A stretch of DNA of 6,896 nt from Chloroflexota bacterium (GCA_019247135.1 JAFAPL010001019.1:1-6896); one strand, 5' to 3'. Positions 1-6,709 are shown, counted from the first letter of the stretch. The notes: generated by a model from the sequence alone, not told the origin. Program-made: numbers and translations.

Positions 1-2402
1 GTCTCAGTGGAGGACCTCGGCACCATGCCACCGGCCATCAGGTCGAGAAGAGCCCGCGCCTTGCCCCGCTCGGCATAGCCGAACGCCTGGCCCGAATAAC
101 CCGCCGCATCTCGCAGGTTCCCGGCCCATTGAGCGGCATCGCGGAGCTTCATCGTTATCCGAGCGGCTTGGAAATAGAGATACTGCGACCCAGTTCCACC
201 TGACAGGGCGATCTTGAGCTCATCTCGGCTCAGCAAGCGACGCCGGTCCTCGAGCGCGGCGATCGCGCGGTCCGCCCACCTCCGGGCGTCTTCCAGGAGC
301 CCAAGACCTTCGTCTACGTCGGCGCAGATGCTCAATGCTTCCCAGGGGCGTGCCTCCGAACTCCACCACTCCGGGCCCGTCTCGTTTTCGATCGCCTGAA
401 GGTGCTCCTGAGCGAGCTCGTAGGCTTTGATCCGAGCAAAGAACGCGGCAGCCTCCGCATGGACGTGTTGCTGCTGCTGGTGCGCTAGCGCTTCTCCCTC
501 CGCGCCGAGCAGGGGGATAAGCTCCGCGGCCGCACCCATGAACCCGCTCGATGCCTTGGGCACGTCGAGGTAGCGGTTGAAGGCCGCAATCGCCTCGGGA
601 TAAGCAGCTTGCGTACGCAGGACTGTCGCCTCCAGCAGGTCTCGCCATGCTGGACCAGCGGCAAGTGCTGCAGCGCGGGCTGCCTTGAAGTGTCGGCTGG
701 TGGCCGCGGCTGCTCCTTTATCGCGCGCAACGATAGCCCTGCCCAGCCGAGCGAACACCCGGGCCTGGTCCACAAGGTCCTGGACGTTTTCACCTACAAG
801 CTCAGTGAGATCCGGGCTCTCCGACGGCCACTCGGCGATAAGCCCCTCCAGTCGTTTGGTCTGACGCTCATACGCCCCTACATCATCGACGGCGACAACG
901 ATCTGGTGGATCTTGGTGACCAGGAGACCAGTCCGCGCCCATGCAGAAGGCCGCGGCGGCTGCATGCGCGCGGCCTGGATTTGCAGGTTCCAGGCGCGTT
1001 CGTAGATCCGCATCGCGGCGTCGTAGTGGCCGACTACCCGGTAGACATTACCCTGGTCGACCAGATTCTGCACCAAGTTGCTTGGTGCCTTCAGCTGCCC
1101 GAACAATGCCTCGGCAAGCCGGTAGCAGCTAAGCGATCGCTCGTAATCCCCCTCATAGGTGAGCCATCTCCGGCCTGCCCGCTCGAAAAGGAGGCCCAGA
1201 CCGAGGGCGAAACTAAAGCTGCCCTCCCGGGCTCCCCAACTCCCAATGGCCTCAGCCCTGGCGATCGGCTCAGGGATCCTGCCCATGCCAACAAGGGCCA
1301 GGCCCTGGTGCGCGTGGGCGATCCACGTCGCCCGGATGTCCCCCGCGGCTTCAAGAATCCCTCCGGCTTGCATGGCATGGCCGAGCGCCTGCTCGTATTC
1401 ACCCGCTAGCGCTGCGAGAAATCCGTAACGGAGCTCCAGCGCGCCAAGTCCACGGGCTGCTCCCACTTCGCGAAACAGCCTCTCGGCCTCCGCATAATTG
1501 GATTGCGCGTCCGCCACACTGATGTTGTTGGATCCGGCGAATTCTGACGCCTCGACCGTCCAGGGCAGCTCACTTTCCGCGGCCCCCTCGCGCATGGCGT
1601 GGTTCCAGAGCAGAGGTGTGCTCAATGGTGCTGCACACCAGTCGCCTCGAGTCATGAGGCAGGTCGCCGAGCCGGCCAGGTCGCCGGAGTCACGATACCT
1701 CTGGTAAGCGTTCTCGAGCAGCTCGAGGGCTTGGTCACCCTCTCCACTTCGGCGACACAGATCTGCCGACGCGAGCATCATGTAGGCAAAGAGCTGAGGC
1801 TCGGCGTGCAGCGATTCCGCCTGACTCCAAAAGCTCCCCAATGCGGTGAGCGCGAACGCGAGGCGTGCCTGTCTCTCGGGTTCTGAGGAGGTCCCATAAC
1901 TGCTAAGAGCGCGGCGAGCCTGGAGCACGTTGATAAGGAACTCGCTGACGAGTCCCACCTCGACCGCAACGGCCGGTTCGGTCACTTGCTGGACGAGGTG
2001 CCTGACCTGCTCGTGTTGAGGGCCCGCGGAATTCATGAGATCTGGTAAGCGAGCCTCCCACTCGGCGCCGTGGGCAGCACCTTCATCGGGGAAGAGATTG
2101 AGCTGGAGATTCGCGGCGTATCCGGAATAAGCGGCGGCTAGTACCTTCCGCTCAGCGTCCGAGGGTACGACCGTTCCGACCTCTTTCAAGGAGTCGACGG
2201 CTGCAGCAGGCTCGCATTGGAGAATGTGGACGACGCCTCGCTCCAGAAATGCGTCGGCAACATCGTCGCTTACGTTGCTGGCGCGAGCCTCCGCGAGTGC
2301 GGAGTCGGCAAGGAGGCGCGCTGCGGCGAAGTTGCCTTTGTGCTCCTCGTAAATGATGCTGTCTGCTAGCGCAGCTTGGAACCGATGCTGGAGTTGACGC
2401 AT
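1..2402 (-). CDS. Long TPR protein, N-terminal 800 residues, probably of TPR-CHAT (caspase-like) type; 3' end outside window
   Basis: The minus strand has an uninterrupted frame from ATG at 2402 to the left edge, 800 codons. The start is supported by an in-frame TGA four codons upstream of the SD-ATG region and by AGGA seven bases before the ATG. The protein is almost wholly alpha-helical, with TPR-like pairs such as residues 18-40, 222-238, 301-318, 335-352, 416-432, 456-472 and 700-718 (patterns like G-D-Y-x-x-A/S-L). Residues 719-790 resemble the linker that precedes a CHAT domain: an R-R-x-L-L-S-R-D-E-L-K stretch, then YAERGKARALLDLMAGG near 777-792. This linker is well known in TPR-CHAT proteins, but the protease domain itself would lie beyond position 1, so the CHAT call is inference. 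A HQQQQH run sits at 641-646. In such proteins TPRs act as sensor or scaffold and CHAT as a cysteine peptidase, often in conflict or cell-death systems. Otherwise it may be a plain TPR scaffold. Confidence 0.82.
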   Translation of the reverse strand, partial: MRQLQHRFQAALADSIIYEEHKGNFAAARLLADSALAEARASNVSDDVADAFLERGVVHILQCEPAAAVDSLKEVGTVVPSDAERKVLAAAYSGYAANLQLNLFPDEGAAHGAEWEARLPDLMNSAGPQHEQVRHLVQQVTEPAVAVEVGLVSEFLINVLQARRALSSYGTSSEPERQARLAFALTALGSFWSQAESLHAEPQLFAYMMLASADLCRRSGEGDQALELLENAYQRYRDSGDLAGSATCLMTRGDWCAAPLSTPLLWNHAMREGAAESELPWTVEASEFAGSNNISVADAQSNYAEAERLFREVGAARGLGALELRYGFLAALAGEYEQALGHAMQAGGILEAAGDIRATWIAHAHQGLALVGMGRIPEPIARAEAIGSWGAREGSFSFALGLGLLFERAGRRWLTYEGDYERSLSCYRLAEALFGQLKAPSNLVQNLVDQGNVYRVVGHYDAAMRIYERAWNLQIQAARMQPPRPSAWARTGLLVTKIHQIVVAVDDVGAYERQTKRLEGLIAEWPSESPDLTELVGENVQDLVDQARVFARLGRAIVARDKGAAAATSRHFKAARAAALAAGPAWRDLLEATVLRTQAAYPEAIAAFNRYLDVPKASSGFMGAAAELIPLLGAEGEALAHQQQQHVHAEAAAFFARIKAYELAQEHLQAIENETGPEWWSSEARPWEALSICADVDEGLGLLEDARRWADRAIAALEDRRRLLSRDELKIALSGGTGSQYLYFQAARITMKLRDAAQWAGNLRDAAGYSGQAFGYAERGKARALLDLMAGGMVPRSSTE

Positions 2403-2412
2403 GTCCGATTCC

Positions 2413-2583
2413 TCAATTCATCAGTGCAGGTCCGGTTCGGCCGGACCGCAGCACCTCGTGCGCCACCGGCGCTACGTCGCCGGTTCCGAACAGCAAGTAG
2501 CGCACCAGCGACATCAGCCCGATCGAGTACGCCGCCAAAGAAGACCAGCACCGCGCGTCAGCAAACTGCGCCTGCTCATGCAC
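2413..2583 (-). CDS. Possible small ORF (56 codons from GTG, or 33 from ATG at 2514) just upstream of the TPR gene
   Basis: The frame downstream of the stop of the Tat-signal protein stays open for 84 codons (2667-2413) and ends at TGA 11 bases before the TPR gene start. That TGA overlaps the TPR gene's Shine-Dalgarno (TGAGGA), the layout expected for coupled translation. The last 40 codons have high G/C third positions and read like protein, with a mildly hydrophobic stretch (YSIGLMSLVRYLLFGTG). Possible starts are GTG at 2583 or ATG at 2514, neither with a convincing ribosome binding site. I do not recognise a family. It may be a real small gene, a remnant of a longer gene, or a chance open frame in GC-rich DNA. 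Confidence 0.22.
   Translation of the reverse strand: MHEQAQFADARCWSSLAAYSIGLMSLVRYLLFGTGDVAPVAHEVLRSGRTGPALMN
2429..2484. other. Two adjacent perfect hairpins in the leader of the TPR gene
   Basis: Stem one is GGTCCGG (2429-2435) with CCGGACC (2441-2447) around loop TTCGG; GTGC (2424-2427) and GCAC (2451-2454) extend it across a small internal loop. Stem two is ACCGGCG (2465-2471) with CGCCGGT (2478-2484) around a 6-base loop. Both have 7 perfect, very GC-rich pairs. On the minus strand they lie between the oxidase operon and the ribosome binding site of the TPR gene. Neither is followed by a T-run, so they are not classical rho-independent terminators. They could be leader RNA structure, operators, or part of the small ORF. 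Confidence 0.4.
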
Positions 2584-2627
2584 CAGCTGCGCGGCTCTCG
2601 GGACACTTGCAGCCCAAACGCGTGCTG

Positions 2628-2646
2628 GACGATCGGAAGACGATCG
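2628..2646 (-). terminator. Weak hairpin just after the oxidase operon
   Basis: CGATCG occurs at 2630-2635 and 2641-2646 around loop GAAGA, so the RNA can form a 6-pair stem 22 bases after the stop of the Tat-signal gene. The same bases also form an 8-base direct repeat, GACGATCG at 2628-2635 and 2639-2646. There is no T-run, so a terminator role is only suggested by position. Confidence 0.2.
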
Positions 2647-2667
2647 CGGGTCAGTCGGCGCGGTGCG

Positions 2668-3663
2668 TCAGCTCCGGGCCAGCGTCGCAGCGGCGACGTC
2701 GAAGTCGCGCAGCTTGGTCATGGCGCCGGTGGCCGGGTCGACGGCGTACACGGCAAAGGGGCTCACGTAGCGCGGGGCACCCAATGCGTACAGTTGCGGC
2801 GGGCTGCCGCCGCCGCACATCAGGCTGGCCAGGCCGCTGTCCCAGGCCGCGCCGTTGCTGGTCAGCAACGCCGTGTCGACCGGCTTCTTCTGCGTCAGGT
2901 CCAGCTGCACCAGCACGGTGTCCCCCGCGTCGTCGACCGCGGTCGTGTACAGGCTGCCGTCGGGGCACAGGGTCAGCGTCCTGAAGCGCCGGTCCTGGGG
3001 CAGGTGGATCTTGTCGACGAGGCTCAGATTGCCGGTGGTGAGGTCGATGTCCATCAGCTGCGCGGGCGGCGTGCCGTTCTTTTTCATGACCAATCCGAGC
3101 AGCCGCCCGTCGCTGGTGCCTACCAGGTCGCCAAGCTGCTCGTCCTTTTTGAGCCCCGCCACGCTCAAGGCGACCGGCGGATTCCGCAGCAGCGTCACAC
3201 GGGTCGGGGTCGTCTCGTTCGTGGCGCCAACAACCGGGCTGATGCTCACCACGACCGTGCCGTCCGCCAGGGTGGTCAGGCCGGTCAGCGCCTCATCCGA
3301 CTGCAGGATCGGCTCGCCCGTGGGCATCGCCTGGGGCGTGGGCACGAGCTGGATCTGGCCGCTGCTCAGATCGAGGGAGTTCAGGATGATCGGCACGGGA
3401 AGGGCCGCGGTGGCCGGCGAGCCGGCGCTGTCCAGCTCCGTCGTTGGCACTTCCGGCGTGTCGCTCGTGGTGGGCACGGGCCCGGACGTAACGCCGAGCA
3501 GGCGGACGGTGGTGCTGGACTGCTGCGCCACGATCGAGGCGACCGACCCGCTCAGAGCGATCGCCGTGCTGGCGACCGCCACGCCGCCAGTGAGCGCCAG
3601 GCGGATCGCCCGCCGGCGGGTGATGGTGGAGGTCGTCATCGGTGTCATTCCCGTGTCGGTCAT
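2668..3663 (-). CDS. Tat-type exported beta-propeller-like protein, partner of the copper-radical oxidase
   Basis: This 331-residue protein starts at ATG 3663, whose ATGA overlaps the stop of the upstream oxidase by 4 bases; the overlap favours this start, although M6 and M9 are also possible. Residues 14-24 carry a twin-arginine motif, TITRRRAIRL, followed by a hydrophobic segment (about 22-42) and a likely cleavage site near VA-QQ at 45-48. The motif fits S/T-R-R-x-phi-phi-K/R, with alanine at the usual phenylalanine position. The mature part contains repeated strand-turn units with DG or TG turns (LADGTVVV, TSDGRLLGL, DLTTGNLSLV, CPDGSLYTT, DPATGAMTKL), typical of WD40/NHL-like beta-propellers. 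There are two cysteines (in LCPDG and LMCGGG) and no enzymatic motif I recognise. The operon position suggests it works with the oxidase outside the membrane, perhaps as carrier, scaffold or sugar-binding partner. Propeller fold and Tat call are inference from sequence pattern. Confidence 0.85.
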   Translation of the reverse strand: MTDTGMTPMTTSTITRRRAIRLALTGGVAVASTAIALSGSVASIVAQQSSTTVRLLGVTSGPVPTTSDTPEVPTTELDSAGSPATAALPVPIILNSLDLSSGQIQLVPTPQAMPTGEPILQSDEALTGLTTLADGTVVVSISPVVGATNETTPTRVTLLRNPPVALSVAGLKKDEQLGDLVGTSDGRLLGLVMKKNGTPPAQLMDIDLTTGNLSLVDKIHLPQDRRFRTLTLCPDGSLYTTAVDDAGDTVLVQLDLTQKKPVDTALLTSNGAAWDSGLASLMCGGGSPPQLYALGAPRYVSPFAVYAVDPATGAMTKLRDFDVAAATLARS

Positions 3664-5081
3664 GCGAGCTGCACCCAGCTAGCCGTCGAGGGCGTGTTGG
3701 CGGTGTCCGTCAGGAAGAGCATGTAGTAGCCGGCGGGCGCGAGGTTGTGGTTGTTGGTCACCGACACGGTGATGGAGCTCGACGTCCGCGACTGGATTGG
3801 CAGGTCCACGAGCCGCTGCTCGGTGTCGAGGGAGTGAGTGTTGGCCGAGGGCCGAATGAAACTAGCCCACTTGATGCTGCCGGCTTGTGGCGTCTGAATA
3901 GTCAGCGTGCGGCCGTACTTCGCGGACGTCGGCGCGTTCTGGATGACCGGGCGCGGGCGCGTCATGTACGTCGGACTGTAGATCTCCAGACGGAGCTCGT
4001 TGCTCTGACGGGCCGGGTTGCCCCCGGCCGTGAGCACTCGGCCGTCGGGCAGGAGTAGCGCCACGGAGTGGTACACCCGCGGTACGGTCGGGGTCTCGAC
4101 CGTGGTCCACGTATTCGCAACCGGGTCATAGATCTCGGCGGGCAACACCGAGGTGCTCACGTTCTCGCTCATCTGACTGCCGTTGCAGACGAACACGGTG
4201 CGGTCGGGCAGCAGGACGGCGCCCAGGTGCATGCGCGCGTACTGGAGCGACGGCGCCGTGCTATAGCTGGGACTCGCGGCGGTGAAGTCGGCGATGGCGA
4301 CGCGGTTGACGGCCATGCCGCTACTGCCGCCGCCCAGCAGCATGACGCGCTGGCTCTGGGCGGGTGGAAGCAGCACGGTCGTCGCCTGGTCGCTGGCGTC
4401 CGCATTGGCTAGCCCGGGCACTGGCGTCTCGGTGATCGGGGTCGAGAACGACGAGGGCAGGGTGAGCGTCCGTGGCGACACCCCGTTATTGCCGCCCATG
4501 CAGCCGCCGCTGAAGAACAGGCGCCCGTTCGCGAGCAGCACCAGGTGCGAGTAATCTGGGAAGTCGCTGGTAGCTGGGAAGGCGTCCCAGCCGGTGCTGA
4601 AGCTGGGCGAGTAGATTTCCGGCTGCTGATTGTCGGCGCCGTTGGTGCCGTTGCCGCCAAGGGCGAAGATGCGCCCGCTGCCCAACGTGAGCAGGGTCGG
4701 GTACCAGCGACCATTGTGCATCGACGGCCTGAACGCCCATTGCTGGTTGGTCGGGTTGAAGTACAGCGCGGTTGACAGCCCGTAAAAGGGGTCGTACCGC
4801 AGGGTGCCCCCGGCAATCATGAGCTGGCCGTCGGGCCGGAAGGACTGGCCGACGCAGAACAGGTCCGGTGGGTGGCCCGAGGCGCTCGGTGGCACGGTCG
4901 GGCGCGAAAAGGTACCCGCCTTGGGATCCCACACCGCATCGCCCTGGCTCAGGGCCTGGTCGCTCGTGTTCGACGGGTCGTTGCCGGAGCCGGCGATGAA
5001 CAGGACCTTGCCCGTATGCAAGAGGGCGGCGTGGACGGGCAGGATCGGCGCTTGCTCCACCCGGACTTGCCAACTACCCAT
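3660..5081 (-). CDS. Copper-radical oxidase of the galactose oxidase/glyoxal oxidase family (kelch propeller plus DUF1929)
   Basis: The 473-residue product has a kelch-type beta-propeller (residues about 1-370, with repeated GG-ended blades such as FIAGSG, MIAGG, FALGG, LTAGG) and a C-terminal immunoglobulin-like DUF1929 domain (about 375-472). All cofactor residues known from fungal galactose oxidase (C228, Y272, Y495, H496, H581) have counterparts: C76 in DLFCVG, Y127 in GRWYPT, Y337 and H338 in PRVYHS, and H416 in NTHSLDTEQR. It should therefore oxidise a primary alcohol or aldehyde with O2, making H2O2; the substrate cannot be read from sequence. No signal peptide is visible, and the in-frame region upstream of ATG 5081 is charged and lacks ATG or GTG, so the protein starts right at the propeller. 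Bacterial relatives such as GlxA are usually exported. GAGAAG six bases before the ATG is a modest ribosome binding site. The next gene overlaps by 4 bases. Confidence 0.93.
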   Translation of the reverse strand: MGSWQVRVEQAPILPVHAALLHTGKVLFIAGSGNDPSNTSDQALSQGDAVWDPKAGTFSRPTVPPSASGHPPDLFCVGQSFRPDGQLMIAGGTLRYDPFYGLSTALYFNPTNQQWAFRPSMHNGRWYPTLLTLGSGRIFALGGNGTNGADNQQPEIYSPSFSTGWDAFPATSDFPDYSHLVLLANGRLFFSGGCMGGNNGVSPRTLTLPSSFSTPITETPVPGLANADASDQATTVLLPPAQSQRVMLLGGGSSGMAVNRVAIADFTAASPSYSTAPSLQYARMHLGAVLLPDRTVFVCNGSQMSENVSTSVLPAEIYDPVANTWTTVETPTVPRVYHSVALLLPDGRVLTAGGNPARQSNELRLEIYSPTYMTRPRPVIQNAPTSAKYGRTLTIQTPQAGSIKWASFIRPSANTHSLDTEQRLVDLPIQSRTSSSITVSVTNNHNLAPAGYYMLFLTDTANTPSTASWVQLA

Positions 5082-5134
5082 CGCAAACTTCTCGAGCGAG
5101 TGACGCGTCGAGCACCACCTGCTCGCCTCCCTCC
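5074..5134 (-). promoter_or_regulatory. Strong Shine-Dalgarno and 14-codon leader ORF overlapping the oxidase start
   Basis: The leader holds GGAGGGAGG (minus strand, 5134-5126), far stronger than the ribosome binding site next to the oxidase ATG. Seven bases on lies GTGGTG, opening a 14-codon frame (VVLDASLAREVCDG, 5118-5074) whose TAG falls 3-5 bases past the oxidase ATG (ATGGGTAG). The layout fits a leader peptide with termination-reinitiation feeding the oxidase. Alternatively the strong site has no role, or serves an unidentified start. Confidence 0.35.
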
Positions 5135-5297
5135 AATGCGGGTTGCATTCAGTCTATCGCCGCGGTCCAGGCGCGAGCCTCGTCGCTGGTTGAGACTTGG
5201 TTGCGATCGCTTGCTGTTGCTAGCTCACTCGAACAGCCGGCTGATCGAGGTCACCTGGCACCGATGGTTACCACCCCGCGGCGGGGCGCTCGACGGG
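5082..5297. other. Intergenic region upstream of the oxidase operon
   Basis: No gene is supported here besides the short leader ORF. It should hold the operon promoter, but I see no convincing -35/-10 pair. GGTCACC (5249-5255) and GGTTACC (5266-5272) form an imperfect inverted and direct repeat with starts 17 bases apart, about 170 bases before the oxidase ATG, a possible regulator site. Confidence 0.3.
5274..5286 (-). terminator. GC-rich hairpin after the oxidoreductase remnant
   Basis: CCCCG (5274-5278) and CGGGG (5282-5286) form a short stem around CGG, starting 11 bases past the stop of the NmrA-like remnant on the minus strand. No T-run follows, so it is a weak terminator candidate. Confidence 0.2.
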
Positions 5298-5972
5298 TCA
5301 GTCGGGGCGTTGTACGGATCCGTCGACTCCTGTCGCGAAAGCAGGCACTTTCGCCCGCACCCAGTCCTCCACACTCGTTGGCGGCTGGCCCGTCAACTCC
5401 ACGTATGCGTCGGTGACCAGATCGGCCCAGCCCATCCGCAGCGCGTGGAAGTGCACCATCACGGCAACATCGACGTTGTCCTCGGTGAAGCCAGCCTGCT
5501 CAATCATCACCTGGCGGAGTTCGGCCTCAGGCATATCGTGGTACCTCACTGGCTTGTCCAGAACCCGACTCTAGATCGCCGCCACCTCCGGCCAGCTGAG
5601 CGCCGCGGGTCCGGTGATCTCGTAGTTGGCCCCCACCTCATGTCGCTCGGCCAGCACCACCGCCCCGGCGCGGCCGACGTCGTCGGCTGCCACGAAGCCG
5701 GCGGCCACCGCGGCGTCGATCATCGCGCGCTCGCGGTCGGCCACACGCTCGTCCATAGGCGAGACCAGAAACACGCGCTCGATGCCCTGGAGCGCCGGGA
5801 CCAGCGTGGCCGGCTGATCCAGGTCAGCTTGGACGATCCCGATCCCTGCGCTGGTGATGGCGCGCGCTCGCGCCGGGTCGCGGACCATCGCGCGCACAGG
5901 AGCGTGCCGCGCGGCCAACTCGCGCACGATCCGGCTGCCGAACATGCCGGTGGCTCCCGTGACGAGGATCAT
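5298..5972 (-). pseudogene. NmrA-like NAD(P)-binding oxidoreductase, internally deleted and interrupted by an amber codon
   Basis: From ATG 5972 the frame opens with a Rossmann beta-alpha-beta, ILVTGATGMFGSRIVREL, and a VRAMVRDP segment that in this family binds the NADP phosphate. It resembles NAD(P)H:quinone/azo-reductase-like NmrA proteins. After about residue 92 (AMIDAAVAAG) it passes directly to FVAADDVGRAGAVVLAE and YEITGPAALS, which in relatives lie much further on: the usual middle part, roughly 60-70 residues, is absent, with the junction near 5690-5705. A TAG at 5571-5573 (codon 134) follows WPEVAAI, and the same frame continues without a shift as SRVLDKPVRYHDMPEAEL to the family's normal C-terminus (VELTGQPPTSVEDWV) and a TGA at 5298. 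A single base change from TTG (Leu) would explain the amber codon. With about 223 residues against some 280 in the family it is very probably inactive. Its upstream neighbour is also broken. Confidence 0.85.
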
Positions 5973-5981
5973 CGGGATGAG

Positions 5982-6574
5982 CTCGCTCCGCATCAGGCAC
6001 TCCAGGTCGAGCGGAGTCTGGGATTCAGGTACTGACAGGGGCGGCACGCGCCAGACGATCTCGCCCGGAACGCGCAGTGTTTCGCGGCTCATAGCAAGTA
6101 TGCGAACCGTGGGCACGCCTTAGCAGGGCCTCCGCCAGCGTGGCGCACGTGTCTATCACGTGCTCACAGTTGTCGAAAATCAGCAGCGCTTGCTGGCGGC
6201 GGATACTGGTGACGAGTGTCTGGAGAACGGGCCGCCCGGGTTGTTCTCGCACCCCGAGACCGGCTGCAACTGTATGCGCAAACCAGGGTGGCGTCGTTGA
6301 TTGCGGCGAAATCGATGAAATGGACTCGAGCCGCCGGGCCATCGCTCATTTGCTGGGCCGCCTGTATTGCGAGCCGCGTCTTGCCGATGCCTCCGGAGCC
6401 ACACAAACTCACCAGCCGAGCGGTGCTGAGCAGGCGTCGAACGTCTGCCAGTTCGCTGTTACGGCCGACGAACGGCGTCAGTTGCAGCGCTACACCGCCG
6501 ACGACGGGCTCTGGAACATTCGGATCACCAGGAACAGTTCTCGTGCCTGACTCGGGTCGGGCTGCTCGAAGCAT
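5982..6574 (-). pseudogene. STAND-type regulatory ATPase (LuxR/AfsR-like), twice frameshifted and truncated
   Basis: Three reading frames on the minus strand together give the start of a well-known regulator family. Frame one, from ATG 6574, has LTPFVGRNSELADVRRLL and the P-loop CGSGGIGKTRLA (K65, T66), ending at DATLV near 6281. Frame two continues with AHTVAAGLGVREQPGRPVL and the Walker B region ALLIFDNCEHV, ending at EALLR near 6118. Frame three continues with VRILAMSRETLRVPGEI, then VWRVPPLSVPE, ending near RSE at about 5982. Each shift equals one extra base (or two missing); the first sits in an AAA run at 6280-6282. The rest of the ATPase, the TPR region and any LuxR HTH are missing; the frame runs into the NmrA-like gene three codons later. 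Intact relatives are ATP-dependent transcription regulators, often next to the genes they control. In-frame codons upstream of 6574 back to a TAG lack a start, so ATG 6574 is the first usable one. Confidence 0.85.
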
Positions 6575-6593
6575 CTCCGCGCGGTCTACTTCC

Positions 6594-6628
6594 GGTCTGG
6601 GAGATGGTCTGGGATGATCTGGGAGATG
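6594..6628. repeat. Short direct repeats GGTCTGGGAGAT between the regulator remnant and the SnoaL-like gene
   Basis: TCTGGG recurs at 6596-6601, 6608-6613 and 6618-6623, starts 12 and 10 bases apart, twice extended to TCTGGGAGATG; a fourth copy is at 6666-6671. Lying between divergent genes, they could be regulator sites. On the minus strand they also read in frame with the ATPase as HLPDHP-type codons, so they may instead be remains of its N-terminal coding sequence. Confidence 0.45.
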
Positions 6629-6709
6629 CCTTTCGGCAGATGGCGCTAGCGTCTCCTCACCCTAATCTGGGCTGCGCTGCAGCCAGCAATTGCGTACGAG
6701 GAGACAGCA

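Noticed and set aside
609..1409. 266-codon open frame on the plus strand
   Set aside because: It is a shadow of the TPR gene, whose minus-strand frame is open across all 2.4 kb and has TPR-like helices.
2401..3726. 441-codon open frame on the plus strand
   Set aside because: It is antisense to the Tat-signal gene; its low-complexity R/G/A/Q-rich product shows no family pattern, while the minus-strand frame has signal peptide, propeller repeats and operon overlap.
5140..5165. Possible -10 box (TAGACT on the minus strand) upstream of the oxidase
   Set aside because: Only four of six bases match and no -35 element sits at a suitable distance.
2647..5305. Identical 12-base sequence CGGGTCAGTCGG at 2647-2658 and 5294-5305, flanking the oxidase operon
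   Set aside because: About one chance 12-base repeat is expected in a window this size, more at high GC, and one copy lies over the end of the oxidoreductase remnant; too weak for an insertion or att-site claim.
5571..5573. Amber codon read through or recoded
   Set aside because: The same gene also lacks its central region, so a simple nonsense mutation in a decaying gene is more likely.
6110..6283. Programmed frameshifting in the regulatory ATPase
   Set aside because: No slippery heptamer or stimulatory structure stands out, the family does not use it, and the gene is also truncated, so decay explains the shifts better.
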